From Undaria pinnatifida (lineage: Eukaryota; Sar; Phaeophyceae; Laminariales; Alariaceae): DNA of 64,000 nucleotides. The DNA lies in contig JABAKD010000010.1 in assembly GCA_012845835.1 (NCBI GenBank), forward strand, positions 17,743,204 to 17,807,203. Reading direction: 5' to 3'. The translations under genes and the position numbers were made by a program. Below, piece after piece: positions 8,354 to 18,450 of this stretch. Every line of letters begins with the position of its first letter. Positions within the stretch are counted from its first letter, which is position 1. The notes beneath the pieces are model-generated. The model was not told where the DNA came from. It saw only the letters and a program-made list of their open reading frames with translations, and ran no database searches.

Positions 8354-10330
8354 TATTATGAAAAATGAAAATACACTCCAGCTGTGAGATCGAAGATTTC
8401 GTCGAAACTCATCTTTGCAAGTTGTGTGTGATACTCCGATCGCGCGCATTACGAGTTGTGTGTCCTCATTGAGGATATAGGTCGGCGACTCCCCTTACAA
8501 CTACAGTGTAGCTATCAGGGTTAACAGGGTGATTTTAGTCAGTCTGTGCGCGGAAACTATAAAACCCGTTTCTGAGGGGGACAAAATCAGACAGCTGTGA
8601 AGGGAAAGGGGGCCTGGTTTTGATCAAAAGCGAGCGGGTTTGGAGGGGGGGGGGGGGGGGGGGGGGTGAAGGGGGCAATTTGTGCATGTAAGCTATAAAT
8701 CCTTTCGAGGGGATAAATCTGACGGTTTTGGCACCAGTATATTATTGGGGGCGGGGGGGGGGGGGGGTTGGGGCGGGGGAGGGGGGGGGGGTTGGGGGGG
8801 GGGGGGCGGGGCGGGGGGAGCAGCTCAATATGTGCCTGGAAACTATGCATTATTTTGAGGGGATAAATGTGACGGTTTTGGAAATAATACATCAGTTTAT
8901 CATGTATATCCTGGGGTTAGTCGTACAATCAGTGAGTAAAGAGAGGGTGTAGTGTTCGAGGGGGTGGGGTTGGGATGGGTTGGGGGGGAAGGTGGGGGGT
9001 GGGGGCGGGGGGGGGGAGGGGGGGGAAGGGCTTTACGTGAGGGGTTTGTTATACGTGTGGTGCTAGGTCTAGGCGATGGTGCGGGTGATGGGGAAAAAGG
9101 GGGCGTTCGAGGCGGGGCGGGGGGGGGGGGACACAGCGGCATGGATGGCTCTCGAAAGATAATGAGGTGATATCCTGTGCGTGAAGTGTTTATTAATGTG
9201 GCGGATTTCGATATTTGATGGGGCGTTTGAGTAAGGGAGAGCAAGAGGGGGGGGGGGGGGGGGGAGAGATTTTATAGGAGGTTTAGGTCACAAATAATAT
9301 TCAAATACACTTCGGCTGTGAGATCAAAGATATGTAGCAGCTTGTTATACGCGTGGTGCTCGGTCTAGGCGATCGTGCAGGTGGTCGGAAAAGAGGGGGC
9401 GTTGGAGGGGGGGGGGGGGGGGGGGGGGAGGAAGGGCGTTAGGTGAGGGGTTTGTTACACGTGTGGTGCTAGGTCTAGGCGATAGTGCGGGTGATGGGGA
9501 AGAAGGGGGCGTTCGAGGCGGGGCGGGGGGGGGGGGGGAAACACAGCGGCATGGATGGCTCTCGAAAGATAATGAGGTGATATCCTGTGCGTGAAGTGTT
9601 TATTAATGTGGCGGATTTCGATATTTGGTGGGGCGTTTGAGTAAGGGAGAGCAAGAGGGGGGGGGGGGGGGGGGGGGAGATTTTTAGGAGGTTTAGGTCA
9701 CAAATAATATTCAAATACACTTCGGTTGTGAGATCAAAGATATGTAGCAGCTTGTTATACGCGTGGTGCTAGGTCTAGGCGATCGTGCAGGTGGTCGGGA
9801 AAGAGGGGGCGTTGGAGGGAGGGGGGGGGGGGGGGGGTCGGGGGGAAAATAATTGAAAACTACGTCATGGATGGTCAGAAAGATAATGACGTGATATCAA
9901 CTGCGTTTTTTTTTTTTTTTTTTTTTTTTTTTTTCTTTTAGCACACTTTCACTTTCCAGCTTCTGGACAAGCCGTGGTCACAGGTGTCATCCCTTCTCCT
10001 CCCCGGTTCTTGCCTTCAATTTTTATCGCGCATAGGGTTCAGCAATCCCACTGCTCGTCGATTGTTCATCGAATGTTGCTAACTCACGCTCTCGCGCTTT
10101 CCGCAAGTCAATTTGTCCACAAGAAAAAGTCCCAACGAATTTATACGAGTATGCACTCGGCGGGGCTCGAACTCACGAAACTGACCTATACCAGGCTCGA
10201 CGTATAGGTGTTTATTGCTCAGGCCGATTTTGATTGTGAGTGGGGCGTTTGGACAGATTAGGCGGAATGGGGGGGCGGAAGGGGGGGGGGAATCGGGGGA
10301 CGGAGGGGCCGGGGGGGGAAAGGGTTGGGT
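8354..10330 (+). mobile_element. T-family modular G-tract repeat, long copy (T1)
   Basis: Starts at ATGAAAATACACTCCAGCTG, the constant end of the T family. It runs through GGTCGGCGACTCCCCTTACA, then repeated modules of the form GGAAACTATA...GAGGGGAYAAATSTGACRGTTTTGG separated by poly-G tracts of 15-25 nt, then a second module type (ATGGATGGCTCTCGAAAGAT...TGATATCCTGTGCG) repeated three times. No credible protein is encoded; the Pro- or Gly-rich open frames are artefacts of the G tracts. A SINE1 copy is inserted at 9906-10203. Confidence 0.7.
9906..10203 (-). mobile_element. SINE1, 5-prime truncated, inserted in T1
   Basis: Minus-strand sense: a B-box-like GTTCGAGCCCCGCC, body ending CACCTGTGACCACGGCTTGT and CCAGAAGCTGGAAAGTGAAA, then a poly-A tail (poly-T on plus at 9907-9934). 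It interrupts the T module TGATATCAACTGCG / TATAGGTGTTTATTGCTC, which is continuous at 48360-48390 on the opposite strand. The 5-prime tRNA A-box portion is missing. Confidence 0.85.
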
Positions 10331-10339
10331 TTTTTAAAA

Positions 10340-10445
10340 AATGTTCACTATCCTAGAAGGTTTATATATACTAGCGTTTGTCCTTGAGTTCGATTCCCAC
10401 CGAGGTGAGATTTTGAAATTATTTGCGAAAGAGCAAACAAGAAAG
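10340..10445 (+). repeat. tRNA-like SINE half with B box
   Basis: CTAGCGTTTGTCCTTGAGTT is followed by CGATTCCCACCGAGGTGAG, giving a good B box (GAGTTCGATTCCC). The neighbouring half with an A box occurs separately at 33300-33380, which shares CTAGCGTTGGTCCTTGAG. Together they look like one tRNA-derived SINE subfamily. Confidence 0.5.
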
Positions 10446-10469
10446 GATCGGCTGTTGGGAGCGCCTATA

Positions 10470-10645
10470 GCAGCGTGGGTAGGCACGATTCGACGCGAGG
10501 TGACGAGGGAAGACAAAAACGTTGAATTATTCTCGCGGTAAAAAAGAAGGCACGCACCGTAGCAGGTAGTAGTGGGGAGGGGCGATGAGGGCCCGCTATG
10601 TGACTCCGGATCTGAGCTACTACTGGGAGGGAGGGACCGCGAGAG
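10470..10645. repeat. Dispersed repeat paired with 34585-34760
   Basis: Shares AGCAGCGTGGGTAGG, TCGACGCGA, TTCTCGCGRTAAAA, a CGTAG-TAGTGGGGA stretch and CTACTGGGAGGG in the same order and spacing as 34585-34760. Both copies are followed by SINE1-related sequence. No gene. Confidence 0.7.
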
Positions 10646-10683
10646 CAGTGAGTGTGCGAGGATAAAATAGTTGAGACGAAAAA

Positions 10684-10925
10684 AAAAAGAAAAGGGTTCA
10701 TTTGCAACCCCACTTCTTGTCGATTTTTTTATCGAATGTTGCTGACTCACGCTCTCGCACTTTTGTCAAATTGTGCACAAGCAAAATTCCAATTGGAAAA
10801 TTATCTTACGTATTTATACCAGCTGGTTTATATGAGTATGCACTCGGGGGGACTCAAACTCACGAAACTGGCTACCAGGTACAAGTAAGCCAGGCTCGAG
10901 GAAATACGTCACCGGGGCGACGCGG
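10684..10925 (-). mobile_element. SINE1, diverged copy
   Basis: Carries TCGATTTTTTTATCGAATGT, GCTGACTCACGCTCTCGCAC, GTATGCACTCGGGGGGACTC and CACCGGGGCGAC, the SINE1 order on the minus strand, with small insertions around 10780-10830 and 10870-10890. Poly-A side at the left. Confidence 0.7.
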
Positions 10926-10993
10926 TATAATATACGTCACCCCTAGATATATATATATATACTCGTACGTTAATAAAATAACAATTTCACATA

Positions 10994-11082
10994 CGTACCA
11001 GGTGTGTGTGTGTGTGTTCTTCACATTAAACCGTTCTTCTACTCGTCGACATCCAGCACACCCAGTGTCCGTACTGACCAGG
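10994..11082 (-). repeat. LINE-B 3-prime end with (AC)n tail, truncated
   Basis: Begins with (GT)n, then TTCTTCACATTAAACCGTTC, ACTCGTCGACATCCAGCAC and CAGTGTCCGTACTGA. This is the last 80 bp of the LINE-B family, sense minus, ending in an (AC)n tail. Confidence 0.8.
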
Positions 11083-11239
11083 TACTAGAGGTTAATGCAG
11101 GCATAACACCAGGCAGGTTTGAAAATTCAGTTGTGTGTTGAAACACAACCACCCCACCCACCCATCACCCTCATCACCCTCTTGTTTTGGCATACGCGTA
11201 CGTGCAAACTAGAATAGTTTGCTAACAAGTTCCTGTGAC
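11083..11239. other. Spacer, no gene seen
   Basis: Short apparently unique stretch between two LINE tails; includes a C-rich CCACCCACCCATCACCCTCA segment. No coding or RNA feature recognised. Confidence 0.5.
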
Positions 11240-11650
<411 letters not shown>

Positions 11651-11972
11651 CTTTTTTTTTTTTTTTTTTTTTTATCGCACACTTTCACTTTCCAGCTTCT
11701 GGACGAGCCGTGGTCACAGGTGTCGTCCCTTCTCCCCCCCGGTTCTTGCCTTCAATTTTTATCGCGCATAGGGTTCAGCAATCCCACTGCTCGTCGATTT
11801 TTCATCGAGTGTTGTTAACTCACGCTCTCGCGCTTTCCGCAAGTCAATTTGTGCACAAGAAAAAGTCCCAACGAATTTATACGAGTATGCACTCGGCGGG
11901 GCTCGAACTCACGAAACTGACCTATACCAGGCTCGAGGATAACCTGATACGCCACCGGGGCGACCGGCTACT
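11651..11972 (-). mobile_element. SINE1, near full-length, first of a tandem pair
   Basis: Minus-strand sense: 5-prime head GGTCGCCCCGGTGGCGTATC (A-box region), B box GAGTTCGAGCCCC, internal GATTTTTCATCGAGTGTTG (plus strand), 3-prime end TGACCACGGCTCGTCCAGAA and a poly-A tail. tRNA-related RNA polymerase III promoter boxes plus a poly-A tail are the definition of a SINE. Confidence 0.88.
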
Positions 11973-12300
11973 GTTTTTTTTTTTTTTTTTTTTTTTTTTT
12001 TTCCATGCTCACTTTTACTTTCCAGCTTCTGGACAAGCCGTGGCCACAGGTGTCGTCCCTTCTCCTCCCTGGTTCTTGCCTTCAATTTTTATCGCGCATA
12101 GGGTTCAGCAATCCCACTGCTCGTCGATTTTTCATCGAACGTTGCTAACTCACGCTCTCGCGCTTTCCGCAAGTCAATTTGTGCACAAGAAAAAGTCCCA
12201 ACGAATTTATACGAGTATGCACTCGGCGGGGCTCGAACTCACGAAACTGACCTATACCAGGCTCGAGGATAACCTGATACGCCACCGGGGCGACCGGTAC
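11973..12300 (-). mobile_element. SINE1, near full-length, second of a tandem pair
   Basis: A second full-length SINE1 in the same orientation directly abuts the first. Its poly-T on plus (11974-12002) starts right after the head of the neighbouring copy. Differences from the first copy are few, so the pair is fairly young or homogenised. The pair sits inside a LINE-A copy: LINE-A sequence AAACCGACTA lies left and TATACCGCTTGCC right. Confidence 0.88.
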
Positions 12301-12318
12301 TGTATATACCGCTTGCCA

Positions 12319-12672
12319 AAACCAGCCCCCCACGTCCTTCAAACCTCCGCCCTCCCCTCACCGGTTATTCGACTTACTACAAGATTTACTTGATAAACGG
12401 ATACATTTCCCTCCACAGCTAGCTGTCAGATTTTGTGCCCCTCAGAAAGAAACGGGTTTAATAGTTTCCGCGCACAGACTGTCTAACATCACCCTGTTGA
12501 CCCTGATAGCTACACTGTAGCTGCAAGGGGAGTCGCCGACCTATATCCTTTCAATGAGGACACACAACAACCCGTAATACGCGCGATCGGAGCATCACAC
12601 ACAGCTTGCAAAGATGACTTTCGACGAAATCTTCGATCTCACAGCTGGAGTGTATTTTCATTTTTTATAATA
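12319..12672 (-). mobile_element. T-family copy flanked by a 15-bp direct repeat (T2)
   Basis: A 354-bp T segment, ending on plus at GGAGTGTATTTTCATTTTTT-ATAAT. The 15 bp ATATACCGCTTGCCA occurs at both edges (12304-12318 and 12673-12687), and LINE-A sequence is continuous across the element. The constant end is right, the variable truncated end is left. That pattern resembles a 5-prime-truncated retroposon insertion. Confidence 0.75.
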
Positions 12673-12765
12673 ATATACCGCTTGCCACCCAAGAAAGACT
12701 ACCACGTATATATTACACGTAGTATTATCACTACGCATAATACGCAGATATCAGTACTTCGTTAG
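12673..12765 (-). repeat. LINE-A continuation beyond T2
   Basis: Resumes LINE-A after the T2 insertion: ACCGCTTGCCACCCAAGAAAG, ACTACCACGTATATATTACA and CACTACGCATAATAC, as at 49700-49770. Beyond 12765 the LINE match is lost. Confidence 0.7.
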
Positions 12766-13235
12766 CTACCAGATTACAAACAGTATTCATGTTTCCAACG
12801 TTCCGTACCAGGAACATAAATTCATACTTCCATTCCAACTTCGAAAATACGTAACGCCACTTTTGTAAGAGTGCCCGATTTAAGAGCACAACAATAAGTT
12901 ATAATGCTTACTGTAGCTACTGGGGGTGAACACACAGCAACGATAAGAGAGCGTCCGGAGCAGGTACAGCAGTCAGTGGGGATAGGGAACACGTGGAAAT
13001 ACGGCCGCCCGTATACTACCTTTCATTCATATCTCTACTAGACTAGCCTCAACGCACGTTGCCTCATAGTACCAACTTTAATACCCAACCAAGAACCGAA
13101 CCAAACCTCGAATCTGCAACACAACAAAATAATGAAAGCAATACGTGCCTTATTGAACACGTCCTTTTGCGGCAGACGATGATCTTCTCTTCCTCACGTA
13201 GACGCTCTCGTTGTGGACAGCGCCTTCTCCGCCGT
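12766..13235. other. No recognisable gene
   Basis: AT-rich to mixed sequence with no domain, RNA gene or repeat I can identify. Confidence 0.45.
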
Positions 13236-13392
13236 CCATGTTGTTGTTGTTTTCTCACATTAACTCTTGTAAAAAATCTAGAGTCCGTGGTCACACAAAG
13301 GCACAATGGTGCTGGAGCCCGAGGAAGATCCGAAAAATCAAATGAAATCAGGATTCGTCCGGGAAATACAACGCTTTCCCGCCTAAAAACAT
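13236..13392 (-). repeat. LINE-A-prime 3-prime end (variant tail family)
   Basis: Plus: GTTGTTGTTGTTTTCTCACA, TTAACTCTTGTAAAAAATCT, GTCCGTGGTCACAC, GGTGCTGGAGCCCGAGGAAG, ATTCGTCCGGGAAATAC and TTTCCCGCCTAAAAAC. The same order occurs at 36556-36725 and, inverted, at 45310-45485. It shares the (AAC)n tail and the GTGACCACGGA motif with LINE-A but has a different body. Confidence 0.75.
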
Positions 13393-13526
13393 CCATGCTT
13401 CTCCCCAGGCCCCGCGGAGAAGCCGGACCCCAATCCACCACCAAGCCTCCTACTCTCCTGTTCTCCACCCTCCTGCACCACCGTCTGAATCGTCCGCCCA
13501 CGTTGCGCATCGCTGGCCTGACGGTG

Positions 13527-13645
13527 CAACTGAGTTAAATCGACACACGACGCGTATGAAAATACGTGAAAGTGGGGTGTAATATTGCCCCATCCGCCGG
13601 AGGATATGAAAAAAGAAGAAAAGAAAAAAAAACGTGCATACCGTC
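13527..13645 (+). repeat. R2 short retroposon, copy b (5-prime truncated)
   Basis: Starts at GCAACTGAGTTAAATCGACA and ends CCCCATCCGCCGGAGGATAT plus an A-rich tail. The first half of the consensus is missing. It lies in the downstream part of a degraded gag-like minus-strand coding region. Confidence 0.75.
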
Positions 13646-14558
13646 TATGACGGCCCGACACGAGAACGTCAGATGTGAACCCGATAAAGCTCCATTCGAC
13701 GGCGACGATGTCGGCTGTTCTCCACCGGTATCATCGTCTCCGTCAGGCCAGGCCGCCGGCGGTAATCCCTGCTGCTGCTTTTTCACCTTGTGGTTTCACC
13801 ATTGCTCGTCATCTCCCCGCTCTTCCCAAAAAACAAACTCGCTCTTCCTCATCCTCTTCCCCCCAAAAATGAAATCGCCTTTCTTGCTCCGTGCGGTCAA
13901 AAATCCATGTCAACGGGCACGAGTACATCCTCTGTTGTTCAGGATGGTGCTCCAACGACCTTGCGGCGTTCTCGCTCGATGACTGCTGCATCATATGGGT
14001 CTGGCTGGATGGTGGGGCATGGCTCTCTTCGGCCTGTGCTCCCTTCCGTTCTGCTCGTGCCTCTATTTGTGCTCGGCTTGCCTCGGCGGCGTCTCGCTGG
14101 TCTTGCAACTCACATACCATTTCGAATGCTCACCTTTGTATTTCGACTCCGTATTGTTGCATGGCTTCCGTTTCTTCAGCAGAGCGGGCCAGCTGGGTTT
14201 GATAGCCCCAGGTTGAGAAATCCCGCTTCGGGGGCATCTTCGCTATGGCCTGCCGCAGAGCACCCGAGTAATCCATGTAGCCCTCTGACGATAGGATTGT
14301 CGCCCATTCATTGATGCTGCTGTCCCTGTTGTGCTGGATCGTGGATCGTGGGTGGGATGCTCGGGTGACTGGACGGCTCTCCCATTGGGCTGGTCTCCCT
14401 GGTTTTGGGGTCGTTTTTTTTTCCTCTCCGGGCAGCTTCCTCGCGTCGGACCGCTGATACAGCAGCATCGAAGTTCTCACGAAGCTGACGGCGGTCTTCT
14501 TCTGGCAGGTTGGCTCCGATATTGGGGTCTATTTTGCGCTAGTCCCTAGCACCGGTAA
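13646..14558 (-). pseudogene. Gag-like coding remnant, unknown family
   Basis: Minus-strand reading from about 14556 gives IDPNIGANLPEEDRRQLREN. A one-base frame change at a nine-A run (14414-14422) leads into DSSINEWATILSSEGYMDYS, MPPKRDFSTWGYQTQLARSA, one stop at 14132-14130, then a Glu/Ala/Arg-rich probable coiled coil (CELQDQRDAAEASRAQIEAR) and a Gln-rich tail. AGGTGAGC at the stop also resembles a splice donor. Position and composition recall Gag or LINE ORF1, but I recognise no signature. The region upstream is related to that upstream of the ORF at 22048-22860. Confidence 0.5.
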
Positions 14559-14585
14559 ACAACTAGTCGTACGATCTTGCTAGCA

Positions 14586-15180
14586 GGGGAAGGGGGGGAG
14601 GGGGGGAGGGGGGAGGGGGGGAGGGGGGAGGGGGGAGGGGGGAGGGGGGAGGGGGGAGGGGGAGGGGGGGAGGGGGGGAGGGGGGGAGGGGGGAGGGGGG
14701 GAGGGGGGAGGGGGGGAGGGGGGAGGGGGGGAGGGAGGAGGGGGGGAGGGGGGAGGGGGGAGGGGGGGAGGGGGGGAGGGGGGGAGGGGGGAGGGGGAGG
14801 GGGGAGGGGGGAGGGGGAGGGGGAGGGGGGAGGGGGGGAGGGGGGAGGGGGGAGGGGGGAGGGGGGGAGGGGGGGAGGGGGGGAGGGGGGGAGGGGGGGA
14901 GGGGGGGGAGGGGGGGAGGGGGGAGGGGGGAGGGGGGGAGGGGGGAGGGGGGGAGGGGGGGAGGGGGGAGGGGGGGAGGGGGGAGGGGGGAGGGGGGGAG
15001 GGGGGAGGGGGGAGGGGGGAGGGGGGAGGGGGGGAGGGGGGAGGGGGGGAGGGGGGGAGGGGGGAGGGGGGAGGGGGGAGGGGGGAGGGGGGGAGGGGGG
15101 AGGGGGGAGGGGGGGAGGGGGGAGGGGGGAGGGGGAGGGGGAAGGGGGAGGGGGGGAAGGGGGAGAAGGGGAGGGGAGAG
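14586..15180 (+). repeat. 595-bp (GGGGAG)n-type G-rich minisatellite
   Basis: Nearly pure GGGGAGG/GGGGGAG variants with no interruption. The left flank ends GCTAGCA and the right flank begins TAATCGACAATC. In the paralogous sequence at 22885-22905 these two flanks are directly joined, so the block is an insertion or expansion at that point. Open frames through it on both strands are compositional artefacts. Confidence 0.9.
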
Positions 15181-15275
15181 TAATCGACAATCCGTATGCC
15201 CGGCGTAGGGTGGCTCACGGGGAGATTGCTCTCGGTACCCGACCAGGGACCATCCGGCGGAGAAGAAGATAACAG
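15181..15275. repeat. Module M, copy 1
   Basis: TAATCGACAATCCGTATGCC, CGGCGTAGGGTGG, ATTGCTCTCGGTACCCGAC and GGGACCATCCGGCGGAGAAG. The same block is at 22893-22985, in both places just upstream of a minus-strand gag-like ORF. Possible regulatory or terminal sequence of one element family. Confidence 0.65.
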
Positions 15276-15287
15276 CATAGTACATAA

Positions 15288-16235
15288 TTTCTTATAATTG
15301 GTGATGTCAGACAATGAGGGTAACTACATGATTGTACCTACCGATTGAAATATTCTATCTTTCGATCCATGTACAATGACAAATTATGAAGCTCTAACAC
15401 GTTGTTTAATTCACCTAAAGACTGGGTTGCATACTACATCTAACATCAAACCTTTCTTGAATAATAAACATTACCAGGCAGGTGATATAAAGTATGCCTT
15501 TTTGCCACAACCGTCAGATTTGTCCTCTTTAAGGATTTATAGTTTCGGCGCACATATTGAAATGTCCCCCCCCACCCGCCCCCCCTCCGCCCCGACCCCT
15601 CTTGTTCAAACGCCCCCACCTAAAATCAAAATCTACCAGAGTAGTAAACACTACCAGCCAGCTGATGTCATCTCATTATCTTTCTAGCCATTCATGCCGT
15701 AGCTCCAACTCATTTCCGCCCTCTTCCCCCCACTCCCCCCCCCTCCCCCTTCCCCCCCCCCCCGCCCAGTTTGTTCAAACGCCTCAATCACAATCGAAAT
15801 CGGCCAGAGAAAAAAACACTTCTGCGCAATTGATATCACGACATTATATTTCTAGCCATCCATGACGTAGCTTTCATTCACCTCCCCCCCTCCCCCCCCC
15901 TCCAACGCCCTCTCCTTCCCCACCACCTGCACGACCGCCTAGACCTAGCACCACGCGTATAGCAAGCCCCTACATATATGATTAATACGCAAGATCGGAG
16001 TATCACACACAATCTTGCAAAAATGAGTTTTGACCGAATCTTTGATCTCACAGCTGGAGTGTATTTTAATATTATTATAAAAATTAAAATACACTCCAGC
16101 TGTGAGATCGAAGATTTCGTCGAAACTCATCTTTGCAAGCTGTGTGTGATACTCCGATCGCGCGCATTACGGGTTGTGTGTCCTCATTAAGGATATAGGT
16201 CGGCGACTCCCCTTACAGCTACAGTATTATATGTG
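15288..16235. mobile_element. T-family copies in head-to-head palindrome (T3)
   Basis: The minus-oriented T copy runs from about 15288 (ATTTCTTATAATTGGTGATG) through C-tract modules to the constant end at about 16070. A plus-oriented constant end begins immediately after. The arms around 15993-16160 are near-perfect inverted repeats of about 80 bp meeting in an AT-rich centre. Confidence 0.7.
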
Positions 16236-17255
16236 ACCTAAACCTCTTGAATCCCCACCCCTCCCCCCCCCCCCTATTTTTATTTTGCTTTCCCTCTTGC
16301 TCAAACGCCCCACCTAATATTGAAGTCCGCTAGAGTAATAAACACTTCTACGCACTGGATATCACCTCATTATCCTTCCAAAGCCACCCATGCCGCTGCT
16401 GCAATTCCCACCCCCCCCCCCCCGCCCCCAACGCCCCTTCCTTCCCCACCACCCGCACCATCGCCTAGACCTAGCACCACGCGTATAGCAAACCCCTACA
16501 TCTATGCGACCTAAAGCCCTTTCGCCCCGCCCCCCCCCACCTCCCCACCCCCCTCCCCCACCCCCCCACCTCCCCACCCCCCCACCCCACCCCCACCCCC
16601 TCGAACACTCCGCCCTCTACTCACTGGTTGTACGACTTACAGGATATACATGATAAACTGGGGCATTCTTTCCGAAACCGTCACATTTATCCCCTTGAAA
16701 GGTGTATAGTTTCCACGCACAGATTTGAGCTGCCCCGCCCGCCCCGCCCCCGCCCCAGCCCCCCCCCCATGATAAACTGGTGCATTCTTTCCAAACCCGT
16801 CAGATTTATCCTGTTGAAGAATTTATATTTTCCACGCACAAATTGAGCTGCCCCCCCCTTCCCCCCCCCCTCCTCCCCCACCCCACCCCCGCTCCTTTTT
16901 CATCCAAACCAGACCCCCACGTCCTTAAAAACTGCGCCCTCCCCTCACCGGATATTCGACTTACAGGATTCACCTGATAAACTGATGCATTTCCTTCCAC
17001 AGCTGTCAGATTTTTTCCACCTTAGAAACGGGTTTTATAGTTTCCGCGCACAAACTGACTAAAGATGAGTTTCGCAGCAGCGACATGGGTGGCTTTAGAA
17101 GGATAATGAGGTGATATCCAGTGCGTGGAAGTGTTTATTACTCTGGCGGATTTCAATATTAGGTGGGGCGTTTGAGCAAGAGAGAAAGAAAAATAAAAAA
17201 GAAGGGGGGGGGGGGAGGGGGGGGGTTTCAAGAGGTTTAGGTCACATAATATTCA
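16236..17255. mobile_element. T-family modules, rearranged (T4)
   Basis: C-tract-separated T modules in minus orientation (16236-17060), including three iterations of the GATAAA...CTATA module, then a plus-oriented module block ending CATAATATTC at 17255. No coding sequence. Confidence 0.65.
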
Positions 17256-17261
17256 GCTTGC

Positions 17262-17470
17262 GCTGCCGGGGTTGTAACGAAGACCACTGAGAGGGGAAGC
17301 TTACGCTATACCTACAATGGGACCCGAAGGGTGCGCCAGCTAGCGTTGGGCTGCGAAAGCAGCTGAGTTAAATCGACACACGACGCGTATGAAAATACGT
17401 GGAAGTGTGGTGAGCTAAAGCTTTTTTTTTCCCCATCCGCCGGAGGATAAAAAAAAAAAAAAAAAATTAA
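17262..17470 (+). repeat. R2 short retroposon, copy c (longest 5-prime end)
   Basis: Includes the upstream part GCTTGCGCTGCCGGGGTTGT and AACGAAGACCACTGAGAGGG before AGCTTACGCTATACCTACAA, and ends CATCCGCCGGAGGATAAAA with about 16 further A. This copy best defines the family length, roughly 200 bp. Confidence 0.78.
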
Positions 17471-17810
17471 AATACTCTCCAGCTGTGAGATCAAAGGTTT
17501 GGTGTGGGATCCTCCGATCGCGCGTTTTAATCATATATGTAGGGGCTTGCTATACGCGTGGTGCTAGGTCTAGGCGATCGTGCTGGTGGTGGGGAAGGAG
17601 GGGGGGGGGGGGATGAAAGCCACGTCGTGGATGGCTAGAAAGATAATGACGTGATATCAATTGCGTAGAGTGTTTATTGCTCTGGCCGATTTCGATTGTA
17701 AGGGGGGCGTTTGAACAACGTGTTAAAGCTTTATTGTACATGGATCGGAAGATAAAATATTTCAATCGATAGGTACAATCATGTAGTTACCATTATTTTC
17801 TGACATCGCT
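17471..17810 (+). mobile_element. T-family copy (T5)
   Basis: Starts AAAATACTCTCCAGCTGTGA, skips to the GTGGTGCTAGGTCTAGGCGA module, carries the intact site GATATCAATTGCGTAGAGTG that is split by SINE1 in T1, and ends in the TGTACATGGATCGGAAGATA...TGACATCGCTAATTA terminus shared with T3 in inverse. Confidence 0.65.
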
Positions 17811-17829
17811 AATTAAAAGAAAGAAATAC

Positions 17830-18450
17830 ATATTGCCGAATACAACAGGCGAGGTGATGTGGTCATGCAATGTCACCGCCATTGAGCACGAGAGGGAGAA
17901 ATGCGAATCGTTATTGTTTTGAAAGGAACGCTTAGTGTACACGCGCTCAATTGCGTTACTTCGTTAGTCATACTTCGCTTGGCATAGGTTCGGAGGCGAT
18001 CATGCAGACGGTATGTACGAAATACCCTGCGTAGTAGGTTGGTAGTGTGGTTTACCGCAATTTTAACATATATATCGGCCTGTACTTCCTTTTCACATTA
18101 TTATTACAAGCTAATGTACGATTATACGCCCATGATTTTTACCGTCCCGATGTGGGGTTCTGAGGTCGCCAATTCTAAGACAGAGATACATCTTACAAAC
18201 ACAGCAAGCGAGGTGACAGGGGCATGTGATGTCACCACTATTGAACGCGAGGGTGACTTTACTTCGTTAGACATGGCATATGCTACTGCGTTTGGTATGG
18301 TAGAGGTTGTCGGGCGATCATGCAAACAGCCGGAGGCACGAAATGCCCTGCGTGATAGGTTGGTAGTGTGGTCTACCGCAGTGTTGACATATCTGTCTGT
18401 ACTTCTTTTTCACATTATTATTGTCTAGTGTACGATTAAACGCCCTGCTT
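17830..18450 (+). repeat. Direct duplication of about 300 bp
   Basis: 17830-18135 and 18185-18450 share AGCGAGGTGAYRxGGxCATG, GTCACCRCxATTGARCRCGA, ACTTCGTTAG, CGGGCGATCATGCARAC, TAGGTTGGTAGTGTGG, TACCGCA and TTTTCACATTATTATT in order. A third, inverted fragment is at 46380-46430. No gene recognised. Confidence 0.75.

Noticed and set aside
14546-15314. Pro/Ser- or Gly/Arg-rich proteins of over 200 residues
   Set aside because: The (GGGGAG)n block is open in every frame on both strands; nothing in it indicates coding.
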